Assembly: GCA_964464965.1 (NCBI GenBank)
Contig: CAYXHM010000001.1
Coordinates: forward strand, 186,001 to 250,000
Direction: 5' to 3'
From: UBA5543 sp964464965
GTDB taxonomy: Bacteria; Bacteroidota; Bacteroidia; Chitinophagales; Chitinophagaceae
DNA length: 64,000 nucleotides
Shown in pieces: positions 17,668-27,797 of the stretch (positions are counted from its first letter, which is position 1; each line of letters begins with the position of its first letter). Made by a program: the position numbers and the translations under genes. The notes beneath the pieces were generated by a model. The model made no database searches, was not told the origin of the DNA, and saw nothing but the letters and a program-made list of their open reading frames with translations.

Positions 17668-20061
17668 ATGCTGCAGGAAGTGACCACACAAAAAGACAAC
17701 AGGCTATCATTCGACGAATTTAAAAATGAAGTGCTTCTTGACTACCAACTGGCTGTGGCCAGCAGGGAAGCAAGCCTGATAGGCCGTAAAGAAGTACTTA
17801 CAGGTAAAGCCAAGTTTGGCATATTTGGCGATGGTAAAGAACTGGCGCAGATAGCAGCTGCCAAATGCATGCAACCCGGCGATATACGTGCCGGGTACTA
17901 CCGCGACCAAACGTTGATGTTTGCAACCGGCATGAGTGATCTTGAGAAATTCTTCGCACAGTTATATGCTAATACTGATGTGGAATATGAACCGGCATCT
18001 GGCGGGCGGATGATGAATGGCCACTACGGAACAAGGTGGGTAGATGAACAGGGAGAGTGGAATGACCTGACAAAAACACCACAGTCCTCCAGCGATATTT
18101 CACCAACAGCCGGCCAGATGGTACGTGCATTGGGTTTAGCATTTGCATCTAAATGCTACCGGAATGTAAAAGAACTGGAAACAGGTTTTGAGAAATTTTC
18201 TAATGGGGGTAACGAGGTGGTATTCTGTACTATAGGAGATGCCTCTACCTCTGAAGGGCATTTCTGGGAAACTGTAAACGCAGCGGGCGTGCTACAGGTA
18301 CCCCTTGCCATATTCGTGTGGGACGATGGTTATGGCATTTCTGTACCCCGCAAATACCAAACTACTAAAAACTCCATATCAGATGCGCTGGCAGGTATGC
18401 AGTGGGAAGACAGCAAAGGCGGCATACATATATACAAAGTGAAAGGATGGGATTATGCCGGCCTGGTAGAAACTTTCCAGCGTGGCATCAACAAAGCCCG
18501 CGAAACACATACCCCCGCTATATTTCATGTGCAGGAAGTAACACAGCCGCAAGGCCACTCTACTTCAGGCTCTCACGAAAGATATAAAAGCGCAGAAAGG
18601 CTGGAATGGGAGAAAGAGCACGATTGCATCCACAAAATGCGCAGTTTTATAATTGAAAACCAGATAGCTGAAGTAGCTGAACTTGACGAAATAGACCAGG
18701 CTGCCAAAGAAGCCGCGCGCAAAGCAAAGCAAAACGCATGGGATGCCTTTATAGCCCCCCTGAAACAGGAAGTAGAAAAAACCGCCACGTTGTGCAACCA
18801 GCTTGTGTACGAGGCGGGAGATAACGCCCTGAAGATATCAAAACTGGTAAAAGACCTGAGCAGTATAAAAGAACCTATACGCAAAGACATACTGCAGACC
18901 ATAAACCGTGCATTGCGCCTGAGCGATGGAAACAGCCAGGCTGCCCGCACGCTGCGCAATTACTATGATACTTTGCTGCAGGAATCAGGAGAGCGGTACT
19001 CATCTCACCTGCATTCTGCATCAAAATACAGTGCTATGAAAGTTCAGGAGGTGAAGCCGCAACTGGATGAAAACCAGGCACTGAATGGCTACGAAATACT
19101 TAATAAATTTTTTGACGGAACATTTGAAAACAACCCGGCAGTGTTTGCTTTTGGTGAAGACCTCGGTAAAATAGGCGATGTAAACCAAGGTTTTGCAGGC
19201 CTGCAGGAAAAATATGGTGAAGGGCGCATATTTGATACAGGCATACGCGAGGCTACAATTATAGGCCAGGGCATAGGCATGGCACAAAGAGGTCTGCGCC
19301 CCATAGCCGAGATACAATATCTTGACTACCTGCTGTATGGCTTACAGCCGCTAAGCGATGATGTTGCCACCATGCTGTACCGCACAAAAGGTGGGCAAAA
19401 ATGCCCCCTGATAGTACGTACACGCGGCCACAGGCTGGAGGGTATCTGGCACAGTGGCTCGCCTATGGGGATGATTATCAACAGCATACGCGGTATATAC
19501 CTGTGTGTGCCACGCAATATGACACAGGCTGCAGGTATGTATAATACGCTATTACAAAGTGATGAGCCTGCTATCGTGGTGGAGTGCCTGAATGGCTACA
19601 GGCTGAAGGAACAAGTGCCGCTTAACCTGATGGAGATGACAGTACCACTTGGCGTACCTGAAGTTATAAGGCAGGGGGAGGATATTACCATTGTATCTTA
19701 TGGCTCTACACTCAGGGTGATAGAGGAAGCGATAGTGAATTACCTAGAGCCGCAGGGAATTAGTTGCGAAGTGGTAGATGTACAGACACTGTTGCCTTTT
19801 GATGTAAACCATGCGATAGTAGAATCGCTGAAGAAAACGAGTCGTATCGTATTTATAGATGAAGACGTGCCGGGCGGAGCTTCTGCATATATGTTCCAGC
19901 AGGTAATGGAAAACCAGGGCGGCTACCGCCACCTGGATGTGGCACCACGTACTATATCTGCACAGCCTCACAGGTCTGCCTATGCTACCGATGGCGACTA
20001 CTTCTCTAAGCCCAATGCTGAAAGCATAGCTGCTGTAATAGAAGAAATGATGGCGGAATAA
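17668..20061 (+). CDS. Alpha-ketoacid dehydrogenase E1, fused alpha and beta subunits
   Basis: A 797-residue thiamine-diphosphate enzyme decarboxylating 2-oxoacids for an E2 acyltransferase, most likely the branched-chain (2-oxoisovalerate) complex. Residues 1-about 340 are E1-alpha: TKTPQSSSDISPTAGQMVRA, then the ThDP motif GDASTSEGHFWETVNAAG and WDDGYGISVP. A helical linker follows. Residues about 465-797 are E1-beta: FGEDLGKIGDVNQGF, FDTGIREATIIGQGIGMA, PLIVRTRGHRLEG and DEDVPGGASAYMF. The fusion form is common in Bacteroidota. No E2 or E3 gene is adjacent, so those subunits must be encoded elsewhere. It has its own promoter and terminator and is therefore a single-gene unit. Confidence 0.93.
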   Translation: MLQEVTTQKDNRLSFDEFKNEVLLDYQLAVASREASLIGRKEVLTGKAKFGIFGDGKELAQIAAAKCMQPGDIRAGYYRDQTLMFATGMSDLEKFFAQLYANTDVEYEPASGGRMMNGHYGTRWVDEQGEWNDLTKTPQSSSDISPTAGQMVRALGLAFASKCYRNVKELETGFEKFSNGGNEVVFCTIGDASTSEGHFWETVNAAGVLQVPLAIFVWDDGYGISVPRKYQTTKNSISDALAGMQWEDSKGGIHIYKVKGWDYAGLVETFQRGINKARETHTPAIFHVQEVTQPQGHSTSGSHERYKSAERLEWEKEHDCIHKMRSFIIENQIAEVAELDEIDQAAKEAARKAKQNAWDAFIAPLKQEVEKTATLCNQLVYEAGDNALKISKLVKDLSSIKEPIRKDILQTINRALRLSDGNSQAARTLRNYYDTLLQESGERYSSHLHSASKYSAMKVQEVKPQLDENQALNGYEILNKFFDGTFENNPAVFAFGEDLGKIGDVNQGFAGLQEKYGEGRIFDTGIREATIIGQGIGMAQRGLRPIAEIQYLDYLLYGLQPLSDDVATMLYRTKGGQKCPLIVRTRGHRLEGIWHSGSPMGMIINSIRGIYLCVPRNMTQAAGMYNTLLQSDEPAIVVECLNGYRLKEQVPLNLMEMTVPLGVPEVIRQGEDITIVSYGSTLRVIEEAIVNYLEPQGISCEVVDVQTLLPFDVNHAIVESLKKTSRIVFIDEDVPGGASAYMFQQVMENQGGYRHLDVAPRTISAQPHRSAYATDGDYFSKPNAESIAAVIEEMMAE

Positions 20062-20081
20062 CACACATATTATATTAATGG

Positions 20082-20117
20082 AACAGGCTTGGGTAAAACA
20101 ACTCAAGCCTGTTTTAC
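20082..20117 (+). terminator. Terminator after E1 dehydrogenase
   Basis: AACAGGCTTGGGT pairs with ACTCAAGCCTGTT (one G-T pair), followed by TTTACTTT, 20 bases after the stop codon. Confidence 0.75.
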
Positions 20118-20140
20118 TTTATGCATCCCTGCATATGCTA

Positions 20141-20174
20141 CAAAAAAAATACGCCCCGGAAACTTCCCGGGGCG
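20141..20174 (-). terminator. Terminator after the M43 protease gene
   Basis: A perfect GC-rich 8-base stem CGCCCCGG / CCGGGGCG with a 7-base loop. Read on the minus strand it is followed by a T-run opposite the A-tract 20142-20149. It faces the plus-strand terminator at 20082-20117, separating two converging units. Confidence 0.85.
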
Positions 20175-20198
20175 CAGATATTTAGTTTTTGAGCTGTA

Positions 20199-23100
20199 TT
20201 AATGAGTACCAACTGTAACTTTTACGACGCCTACTTTACCTTCTGCATCTTTCAGCATTATAAAATAGTTGCCGGCAGCAAGGTTGCCCAGGCGCAGTTC
20301 TTTTCTGCTAACGCCTTCCGCCTTATCATTCATTACTATCTGTCCTATAGAGTTATGAACAGTTATGCTGTAATTAACTACCTGTCCATTCCAGTCCAGC
20401 ACCAGCTTATCTGATGTTGGGTTAGGATATACTTCCAGGTTGCTGATATCCAGTGATGATATGTCAAGCAACGTGATGCGCAGGATATTTGATGGTATTG
20501 ACCAGCAACCATTATTATTGGTAACAGCATAATAAGGGCCTATTTTGCCGGGGTATGCTTTGCCTTTAGGGCCATCAGGCATTTCTCCATCGGGGCCAAA
20601 CCATACAAATGAGCTGTCAAAATTGGTATATATAGCATTTCCAATCAGCGATATAACCGGTGGTTTCGGCGTTACAGAACGAACCATAACCATTGGTGCA
20701 GAGAATGCTGTATCAGGGAAATAGCAGCCGCCATCTGTCTGGTTAGCGCGCAGCGTTATTGTATTACCATTTAACAGTGTACTGGTTGAAAATACCGAAC
20801 CTGTTGCTGCGGGGAAACCATTGATCAGCCATGCAAATTCAGGCGCAGTGCCTATGTCTGTAGCTACAGCCGTAAATTCTATTAGAGAATCAAGGCATCC
20901 CGGGTTTTTACCGGCGGTAATATCTATAGAAACCTTAGGTATCGACGCAGGTGTCACTATCATAACAATGCTGTTTGATGTGTCTTGTGGGTTAGTGACA
21001 CATGGGTCTGACGCAATAAGTACACATTGTATTACATCATTGCTTTTTAGTGAGTCAGTCAGGTATATCGGGGTTTTAGCATTCACCACGGGCTGGCCGT
21101 TTAACAACCACTGGTATGCAGGATTCTTACCCGCATTAGTAGTATTTGCGCTGAAGATAACCTGCTTATACTGGCAGGTGGGGTTAGCACCCGTGCTTTG
21201 TGCAATAGTGATATCAGCAGTTATTTTCTCCTGTATTATTACTATTGGTGTAGATGATGCAGTAGCCGGAACAGCACAGGGAGAGTTCGATGTCATAATA
21301 ACACTCACCTGGTCATTATTATTCAGCGTAGATGAAGTATAGGTATTACCAGTACCAGTTACCGGTACACCATTTACAAACCACTGGTATTGTGGGTTGG
21401 TACCACCTGCGGTAACAGGAGTAGCCGTAAACTGCAGAGACTGTCCTGCGCAACCCGGGTTTGTACCTATGGTCAGCGCTACACTAACTACAGGAGCTTT
21501 ATTGGTATAATTTATTGCAATAGCATTTGATGTAGCATTACTTGGTATGGCACATGTCGAGCTTGAAATCATCTCAACAGTAATAGATTGACCACCTCGA
21601 CCAATAGCCTTAAAGGTTGGTCCGGATGCGCCCGGTATATTACTACCATTCGACTTCCACTGGTATGCAGGCCCACCACCGGGGTTTACATTATTTATTA
21701 CCGATAGTGTAACGGTATCATCTATACACGTAGGATTGGTACCACCGGTCACCCCAATAGTAACAGCAGGCGGTATAGATGCCACACGGTTAACTATAAT
21801 AGAATCTGACATAACGCTATCAGTTCCGCAAAGGCCAATGTAATAAAGCATAGCCTTTACTGTATCCTTATCCTGGAAAGTATTTAATTTGAAGCTATCT
21901 CCTATTTGTCCGCTTTGCTCAACACTATTCTTGTACCATTTATAATTAATTACGGTGATACCTGAATTAGACGGCCTTGCTTTGAACATCAGTTCAGTAC
22001 CAAAGCAGGACGGGTTGCCACCACGTGGAGGTTTATCCAGTGTAAGTGTTGTAGCCCCGCTACCGGAACCATATATTAAAACTTCATAATCTTCAGTCTG
22101 GCCATCTAGTCCGCTGGTACAAGAATCTATATACCCACTAGTACGTCCGCCCCTTAACCTTAATCTTACAGGTGAGCATGTTGTAGCCGTAGCTGGCACA
22201 GTGAATGTCCCGGTAAATGTCCCGCCTGCCGTGGTAGTGGCATCAATTCTTTCCCCTGCGCTATTTCCTAACCGGCCATCATTATTATAATCAATAAATA
22301 ATACGTTTTTTTCACCTGCAGATGGTGGAGATGCAACCCAGAAAGTATATGTACTTCCTGCTTTTAACCTGATTTGCTGAGAACAAGTATAATCCATATA
22401 CGACAGGTTGGTTGTGCCATTATACGAGCCTTGCGCTAAATCTATATATTTCCTATTCGCATCATAAATGGATATTGTTGCTGGTCCGGCGCCCATTGTA
22501 GGAGTAGAAGGTCCTGTGGGGGTACATACTGCCGGCAAAGGTGTTGTTGGCAATGGCAGAGATGCAGAAGAAGATACTAATGTACGTCGGTTGCTTGTGG
22601 GGCTCATTAATGTTGCCAATACCCTGTCTCTCTGGTCAGGCGTAAACCTGTCAGGACAATTGGTATAGTTCATTATATTCTTGGCTGTATTATCATCATA
22701 GTTCTGCCCGGTAACACAAGTAGGCCCCGTCGGGCAGTTCCCGATATTGGCCAACCTGATATGCGGCTTAGTATCACAGCACCTGTCGTTTAAGTTAGCA
22801 CATGAACCTGTAACAGCCTCAGATGGTGGACAGGTCGTACCATTGACATCCCCTTCAAAAGTATGCATCAGGCTAAACGCATGCCCCAGTTCGTGTGGTA
22901 AGGTAGTAGAACCGACTTTCATCTGCGATGCCAGCATTACTGTACCATCCACACCGGGAGAAGCATTAGGATAATATGCATAACCTGCTATAAACGAACC
23001 TGAAAAAGGAGGATAACCATCCACACTATTTATCTTGTTGACTACCCATATATTATAATACCTGTCATTGGGCCAGATACTCAATGCCTTCAAAGGGGTT

Positions 23101-23630
23101 TCTGCAACACCCGGGCCGGGAGGTACATTGCCGTAATCAATACCATTTGCTGAATAGTTTGAGAATGTTGTAGATGCATTGACACGTACAATACCGGTGG
23201 TGGCAACACAAGAGGGGTCTCTTTTAGCCAGTTTGAACCTGATGGGAAATCTCGTTCCGCCATTGCCTGGCGTTGGGTAACTGGCCCAGTTTGCTTCAAA
23301 TACTTTATTTGTATATTCTATAGCTGAGTCTATCCTGCCATCTGTGAGGTTATAATTTGTACCGATAGCGCCCCCAGTATGCAATATGTGTACTACAACG
23401 GGTATTTCATATACCGTATCACCATTGCTACCGGTGCCTAATAACGAATTAAGATTATTATGAGTACTTAACCAGTTGGCAATGTCACTATTCAGTTTGT
23501 CAAAGCTTTGTTTGTACTGGGGATTTTGTAAGGCCTGGCGATGATGAAAGTCTCCACACACAGGCTGGGCATAAGTAACCTGCTGTACACTAATACACAA
23601 CAGAAAGAATAGCGTAATCTTACGTATCAT
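20199..23630 (-). CDS. Secreted M43-family zinc metalloprotease with Ig/PKD-like repeats and T9SS tail
   Basis: A 1143-residue exported protease. It has a signal peptide (KITLFFLLCISVQQVTYAQP), then a catalytic domain with HELGHAFSLMH (about residues 246-256, HExxHxxxxxH) and the downstream NYTNCPDRFTPDQ Met-turn-type region typical of M43 (cytophagalysin/pappalysin). Residues about 410-520 form a GEVED-type beta domain (FIDYNNDGRL). About five tandem domains of roughly 95 residues follow, each opening with an NPxC motif (for example GGTNPTCIDDTV, IGTNPGCAGQSL, GANPTCQYKQV, GKNPGCLDSLI) and containing a YQW-x-x-NG core. The C-terminus is a T9SS type A sorting domain with LEVYPNPTSDKL. It is predicted to be cell-surface or secreted. 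It has its own terminator. Confidence 0.93.
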   Translation of the reverse strand: MIRKITLFFLLCISVQQVTYAQPVCGDFHHRQALQNPQYKQSFDKLNSDIANWLSTHNNLNSLLGTGSNGDTVYEIPVVVHILHTGGAIGTNYNLTDGRIDSAIEYTNKVFEANWASYPTPGNGGTRFPIRFKLAKRDPSCVATTGIVRVNASTTFSNYSANGIDYGNVPPGPGVAETPLKALSIWPNDRYYNIWVVNKINSVDGYPPFSGSFIAGYAYYPNASPGVDGTVMLASQMKVGSTTLPHELGHAFSLMHTFEGDVNGTTCPPSEAVTGSCANLNDRCCDTKPHIRLANIGNCPTGPTCVTGQNYDDNTAKNIMNYTNCPDRFTPDQRDRVLATLMSPTSNRRTLVSSSASLPLPTTPLPAVCTPTGPSTPTMGAGPATISIYDANRKYIDLAQGSYNGTTNLSYMDYTCSQQIRLKAGSTYTFWVASPPSAGEKNVLFIDYNNDGRLGNSAGERIDATTTAGGTFTGTFTVPATATTCSPVRLRLRGGRTSGYIDSCTSGLDGQTEDYEVLIYGSGSGATTLTLDKPPRGGNPSCFGTELMFKARPSNSGITVINYKWYKNSVEQSGQIGDSFKLNTFQDKDTVKAMLYYIGLCGTDSVMSDSIIVNRVASIPPAVTIGVTGGTNPTCIDDTVTLSVINNVNPGGGPAYQWKSNGSNIPGASGPTFKAIGRGGQSITVEMISSSTCAIPSNATSNAIAINYTNKAPVVSVALTIGTNPGCAGQSLQFTATPVTAGGTNPQYQWFVNGVPVTGTGNTYTSSTLNNNDQVSVIMTSNSPCAVPATASSTPIVIIQEKITADITIAQSTGANPTCQYKQVIFSANTTNAGKNPAYQWLLNGQPVVNAKTPIYLTDSLKSNDVIQCVLIASDPCVTNPQDTSNSIVMIVTPASIPKVSIDITAGKNPGCLDSLIEFTAVATDIGTAPEFAWLINGFPAATGSVFSTSTLLNGNTITLRANQTDGGCYFPDTAFSAPMVMVRSVTPKPPVISLIGNAIYTNFDSSFVWFGPDGEMPDGPKGKAYPGKIGPYYAVTNNNGCWSIPSNILRITLLDISSLDISNLEVYPNPTSDKLVLDWNGQVVNYSITVHNSIGQIVMNDKAEGVSRKELRLGNLAAGNYFIMLKDAEGKVGVVKVTVGTH

Positions 23631-23786
23631 ACCTAAAACTATTTTTTAATATTTGTCAGTAAGGGTAAAAATAATGTTTTCGTTAACAAAATACTAAAAG
23701 TTTTTTGGTTTTATTAACTCTTTATTTATACGAAATGAAAGTTTTGCGCTAAACCCATTAAAACTTCATTTTTTTATATTAAATCA

Positions 23787-23794
23787 TATCTTTG
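23787..23794 (+). promoter_or_regulatory. -7 promoter element upstream of secDF
   Basis: TATCTTTG matches TAnnTTTG exactly, 51 bases before the secDF start. I see no convincing TTG at the expected -33 position, so only the -7 half is claimed. The surrounding 23631-23845 intergenic region is very AT-rich with no ORF. Confidence 0.5.
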
Positions 23795-23845
23795 CCCACT
23801 CTGTTTTTAAAAACATATAAAATAATTTAACAATCTAACAAACCT

Positions 23846-26800
23846 ATGCAGTTAAAAGGGTTGGTAAAATTTTTTACCGCAGCGCTTATCCTCATTTCGC
23901 TTTACCAGTTATCGTTCACGCTTGTAGCGCGTAACGTAGAAAAGAAAGCAATGGCCAAAGCAGAAAAATTGGCCAGGTTTGAACAGCCGGATGCTAAAGG
24001 CAAACAGTTGGACGACCTGACGGACAAACATTTCGAACGTATCACCGACAGTATGCAGGGCGTAACTGTTATGAACATTCCGCTCCTGAAAAAATACTCT
24101 TATGCAGAGGTGAAAGAACAGGAACTAAACCTGGGTCTTGACCTGCAGGGTGGTATGAACGTAACACTTGAGGTAAGCCTTGACGAACTGGTACGCTCTA
24201 TGTCTAACAGGCCCACAGACCCTGTACTGAATAAAGCCATAGCTGATGCCAACAAGGCAAAGGCCAACAGCCAGGCTAACTTCATTACGCTGTTTGGCCA
24301 GGCCTTTGAGAAAAATAATCCTGGTCGTAAACTGGCGCAGCATTTCACCAAAGCTTCAGAGAAAGACATCACACTCAATTCTACTAATGAAGAGGTGCTG
24401 GCTAAAATAAACAAAGAAGCTAAAGAAGCGATTAACCGTACACACAAAGTACTGCTGACGCGTATAGATAAATTTGGTGTAGCCCAGCCTAACGTGAACC
24501 TTGATGAAAGTAAAGGTATCATTACGGTAGAACTTGCTGGCGTGCGTAATCCTGAGCGTGTGCGCACTTACCTGCAGGCCACTGCAAAATTACAGTTTTT
24601 CGAACTGTATTCAAACAATGAGATCATCAACATACTGCAACCTGCCAACGATGCACTTGCTGCGTATTTATCCGGTGAAGAACAACCCACAGACAGTGCC
24701 GGCAATGCCGCAACAGACACTACAGCAACAGCAACCACCAACGCTGCCGATACCGGTAGCCTTGCATCACTGCTGAATAATACTACTGATAGCGCTGCAA
24801 CTGCTTCTGGCACTGATACTTCCGCGCTGAAAGCGCAGGAGGTTCAAAAGAAAAACCCGCTGTTTGCAGTATGGTATCCTAACATAACACAAGAGGGTAA
24901 CATTAACGAAGGGCCAGTGGTAGGTATGGTAGCTAAAAAAGATACCGCTAAGCTGAATGAATACCTGAGGCTGGATGTTGTACGGAACAAATTCCCTAAC
25001 AACGTAAAATTCATTTATGGCGCCGAGGGTAAAGATGCTGCACGTAATGCTAACTCACCTTTATACTTATATGCCGTAAAAACTGTGCCGGGTGTTAACG
25101 AGTCTAAACTGGAAGGAGACCGTGTAACGGATGCACGTATGGATTACAACCCTCTATCGGGCAAGCCAGAAGTTGTAATGTCTATGGATGTATTGGGAAG
25201 CCGTGCATGGAAAAAAATGACCGGTGACAATATAGGTAAGTTTGTAGGTGTTGTACTTGATGATAAAGTATATTCTGCCCCACGCGTAGAAAGTGAGATA
25301 GGTGGTGGCAACACATCTATCAGTGGTAACTTTACTGTAGAAGAGGCGACTGACCTTGCCAACATTCTGAAATCAGGTAAACTACCTGCGCCGGCGCGTA
25401 TTGTACAGGAGCAAGTAGTAGGCCCTACCCTGGGTGCTGAGTCTATTGAGGCCGGTTTTACATCTATCATTCTGTCTTTCCTGGCCATATTTGTTTTGAT
25501 GCTGGTTTATTACAGCACCAGTGGCTGGGTTGCAAATATTTCCCTTACACTAAACCTGTTGTTTACTGTAGGTGTATTGTCTGCCCTGCATGCAACACTT
25601 ACACTGCCTGGTATCGCTGGTCTGGTATTAGGTATTGGTATGGCGGTAGATGCGCACGTATTGATATTTGAAAGGATAAAAGAGGAGCTGGCAATAGGTA
25701 AAGACCATAAGCAGGCCATCATAGATGGTTACCGCAGGTCTAACGCACCTGTACTGGATGGCCACATTGCACAGTTAATTACTGCGGCTATCCTGTTCGC
25801 ATTCGGTCTTGGCCCGGTATTAGGTTTTGCTACAACACAGTTGTTAAGTATTACCATCTCTTTGTTCTGTGGTATATTGGTATCACGCCTTATAAAAGAC
25901 ATCTGGACAGCCCGTGGCGGAAAGTTCAAATACATGACAGGTATTTCACGCGCTGTATTCCAGAAAGCGAAGTTCAACTTTATGAATATGCGTAAGGTTA
26001 CTTATTCCATATCTCTTATCGTTGTTATATTAGGTATTGCTGCCATTTTCAATGGTTTTGATTATGGTGTTGAGTTTGCAGGTGGACGCAGCTATACTGT
26101 GAAGCTGGACAAACAGCATGAGGTTAGTGACATCCGTGAAAAACTTCACAACTATTTTGGTGAATACCCCATAGTAAAAACTATAGGTACTGATAATAAT
26201 GTAAATATTACAACTGCTTACCTGATAACACAACATAGTCAGGAGACTGAGCAGAAAGTATTGCAGAAACTGTATCAGGGCCTTAGCGAAGGTGGTTTTA
26301 TATCCGCCGGTTCTATTGATGAGTTCACAAAGAACAGCATACAAAGCTCACAGACGGTATTGCCTACCATATCTGACGACCTGGTACAAGGTGCTAAACT
26401 GGCAACAATATTCGCCGTTATAGCTATCTCTATTTACATACTGGTACGTTTCCGCAGGTGGCAATACTCACTGGGTACGTTTGTATCACTGTTGTTCAAC
26501 GTATGTGCTACACTGGCTGTATTCTCATTCCTGCGTGGCGTGGTGCCTTTCTCCCTTGAAATAGACCAGCACTTCATTGCAGCAATACTTACCGTAATAG
26601 GTTTCTCAATGAACGATACTATTATCGTATTTGACCGTATTCGTGAGTACTTCCGCAAAAATCCTAACGAGGAGCGTACCAGCGTTATCAACCGTGCCAT
26701 TAATGATACATTGCCTCGTACGGTGATGACATCTTTAACAGTGTTCCTGGTGGTACTGATACTGTTCGTAGTAGGTGGTGAGGTAACACGTGGTTTTGCC

Positions 26801-26947
26801 TTCGCTATGCTGATAGGTATTATTACAGGTACTTTCTCATCTATATTCGTTGCAGCGCCTATACTGGTAGATATGGACAAAGCTGACAAACTGAAAAACG
26901 AAGTAGATCGTGAAGCGCAAATTGAAGAACTGAAAAAGATGGCCTAA
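23846..26947 (+). CDS. secDF: Protein translocase SecDF fusion
   Basis: A 1033-residue inner-membrane RND-type protein that uses the proton gradient to assist Sec-dependent export. The SecD half has one N-terminal helix, NLGLDLQGGMNVTLEV (about residue 92) and the periplasmic P1 domain. Five helices follow, including GLVLGIGMAVDAHVLIFERIKEE. The SecF half begins near residue 700 (FNGFDYGVEFAGGRSY) and has FSMNDTIIVFDRIREYF. It includes an unusual Ala/Thr/Asp/Ser-rich low-complexity insert at about 275-330 in the P1 domain (AATDTTATATTNAADTG). The start follows a TATCTTTG promoter element, and a strong terminator follows the stop. It is monocistronic. Confidence 0.95.
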   Translation: MQLKGLVKFFTAALILISLYQLSFTLVARNVEKKAMAKAEKLARFEQPDAKGKQLDDLTDKHFERITDSMQGVTVMNIPLLKKYSYAEVKEQELNLGLDLQGGMNVTLEVSLDELVRSMSNRPTDPVLNKAIADANKAKANSQANFITLFGQAFEKNNPGRKLAQHFTKASEKDITLNSTNEEVLAKINKEAKEAINRTHKVLLTRIDKFGVAQPNVNLDESKGIITVELAGVRNPERVRTYLQATAKLQFFELYSNNEIINILQPANDALAAYLSGEEQPTDSAGNAATDTTATATTNAADTGSLASLLNNTTDSAATASGTDTSALKAQEVQKKNPLFAVWYPNITQEGNINEGPVVGMVAKKDTAKLNEYLRLDVVRNKFPNNVKFIYGAEGKDAARNANSPLYLYAVKTVPGVNESKLEGDRVTDARMDYNPLSGKPEVVMSMDVLGSRAWKKMTGDNIGKFVGVVLDDKVYSAPRVESEIGGGNTSISGNFTVEEATDLANILKSGKLPAPARIVQEQVVGPTLGAESIEAGFTSIILSFLAIFVLMLVYYSTSGWVANISLTLNLLFTVGVLSALHATLTLPGIAGLVLGIGMAVDAHVLIFERIKEELAIGKDHKQAIIDGYRRSNAPVLDGHIAQLITAAILFAFGLGPVLGFATTQLLSITISLFCGILVSRLIKDIWTARGGKFKYMTGISRAVFQKAKFNFMNMRKVTYSISLIVVILGIAAIFNGFDYGVEFAGGRSYTVKLDKQHEVSDIREKLHNYFGEYPIVKTIGTDNNVNITTAYLITQHSQETEQKVLQKLYQGLSEGGFISAGSIDEFTKNSIQSSQTVLPTISDDLVQGAKLATIFAVIAISIYILVRFRRWQYSLGTFVSLLFNVCATLAVFSFLRGVVPFSLEIDQHFIAAILTVIGFSMNDTIIVFDRIREYFRKNPNEERTSVINRAINDTLPRTVMTSLTVFLVVLILFVVGGEVTRGFAFAMLIGIITGTFSSIFVAAPILVDMDKADKLKNEVDREAQIEELKKMA

Positions 26948-26974
26948 TCTGCCGATAATTTTATAATAACATAT

Positions 26975-27003
26975 CCCCCCGGCCTGTCGTCGGGGGGATT
27001 TTT
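26975..27003 (+). terminator. Strong terminator after secDF
   Basis: CCCCCCG / CGGGGGG stem with a 9-base loop followed by ATTTTTATT, 28 bases past the secDF stop. Confidence 0.9.
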
Positions 27004-27019
27004 ATTGCCATCAATTATC

Positions 27020-27027
27020 TACATTTG
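27020..27027 (+). promoter_or_regulatory. -7 promoter element upstream of mlaE
   Basis: TACATTTG is an exact TAnnTTTG match 11 bases before the ATG, implying a very short leader. The -33 region coincides with the secDF terminator tail and is weak. Confidence 0.5.
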
Positions 27028-27038
27028 TAAACACAACT

Positions 27039-27782
27039 ATGTTTGAAAGATTTTTAGGGCATGTAGGCAGCATTACGCTGATGCTAAGAGGCTCGCTGAG
27101 AAAGCCGGAAAACACCAAGGTATATTGGAAAGAGTTTATGGAGCAATGTTATGACATTGGCATCAGAACCTTGCCGATTGTAATTATCATTTCATTCTTC
27201 CTGGGTGCTGTACTTACTATTCAAACAGCCTACCAACTGGTGAGCCCGTTGGTACCTAAGCCTGTTATAGCGCAGATTAACAGGGACTCTACCATGCTGG
27301 AGCTTTCCCCAACGGTAATATGTATAGTGCTGGCAGGCGTGGTAGGAGGCAAAATAGCTTCCGAACTGGGCAACATGCGTGTGAGCGAACAGATAGACGC
27401 TCTGGAGATCATGGGCATCAACACCAAAACCTACCTGATACTCCCCAAAATAATAGCGGCACTGATAATGGTCCCTTGTCTTATAACCCTGTCTATTGCC
27501 ATCAGTATTTTTGGTGGCTACCTGGCAGGTAGTTTTTCAAGCATCATTACTGAAGAGGAATTCCGCCAGGGTCTAATGCTGGAATTTAATCCTTATAACC
27601 TGTTTTTTGCTATGACCAAGGCTGTAACATTTGCCCTGATAATTACTATCATACCGGCATATTACGGTTATAATGTAAAAGGTGGTGCCCTGGAAATAGG
27701 CAGGGCTTCTACTACATCAGTAGTAGTCAGCTGTATATTAATACTGCTGATGGATTATGTATTGTCGGTATTGCTGTTGTAA
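27039..27782 (+). CDS. mlaE: MlaE-family ABC transporter permease
   Basis: A 247-residue inner-membrane permease of the Mla/Mce-type lipid transport system, which moves phospholipids between inner and outer membranes. It shows the family layout: an N-terminal amphipathic helix, LPIVIIISFFLGAVLTIQTAYQL (about 48), LAGVVGGKIASELGNMRVSEQIDALEIMGI (about 102-131, the coupling-helix region), then three further helices and a closing LLMDYVLSVLLL. Usually the ATPase mlaF follows directly. Here the next gene is a small exported protein, so the ATPase and the MlaD-type substrate-binding subunit must be elsewhere. The start is preceded by a TACATTTG element. Confidence 0.92.
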   Translation: MFERFLGHVGSITLMLRGSLRKPENTKVYWKEFMEQCYDIGIRTLPIVIIISFFLGAVLTIQTAYQLVSPLVPKPVIAQINRDSTMLELSPTVICIVLAGVVGGKIASELGNMRVSEQIDALEIMGINTKTYLILPKIIAALIMVPCLITLSIAISIFGGYLAGSFSSIITEEEFRQGLMLEFNPYNLFFAMTKAVTFALIITIIPAYYGYNVKGGALEIGRASTTSVVVSCILILLMDYVLSVLLL

Positions 27783-27797
27783 CCTCTACGTGTTTGC

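Noticed and set aside
20821..21342. 173-residue plus-strand frame inside the M43 protease gene
   Set aside because: It is antisense to the Ig/PKD-like repeats; the open frame arises from the repetitive coding sequence.
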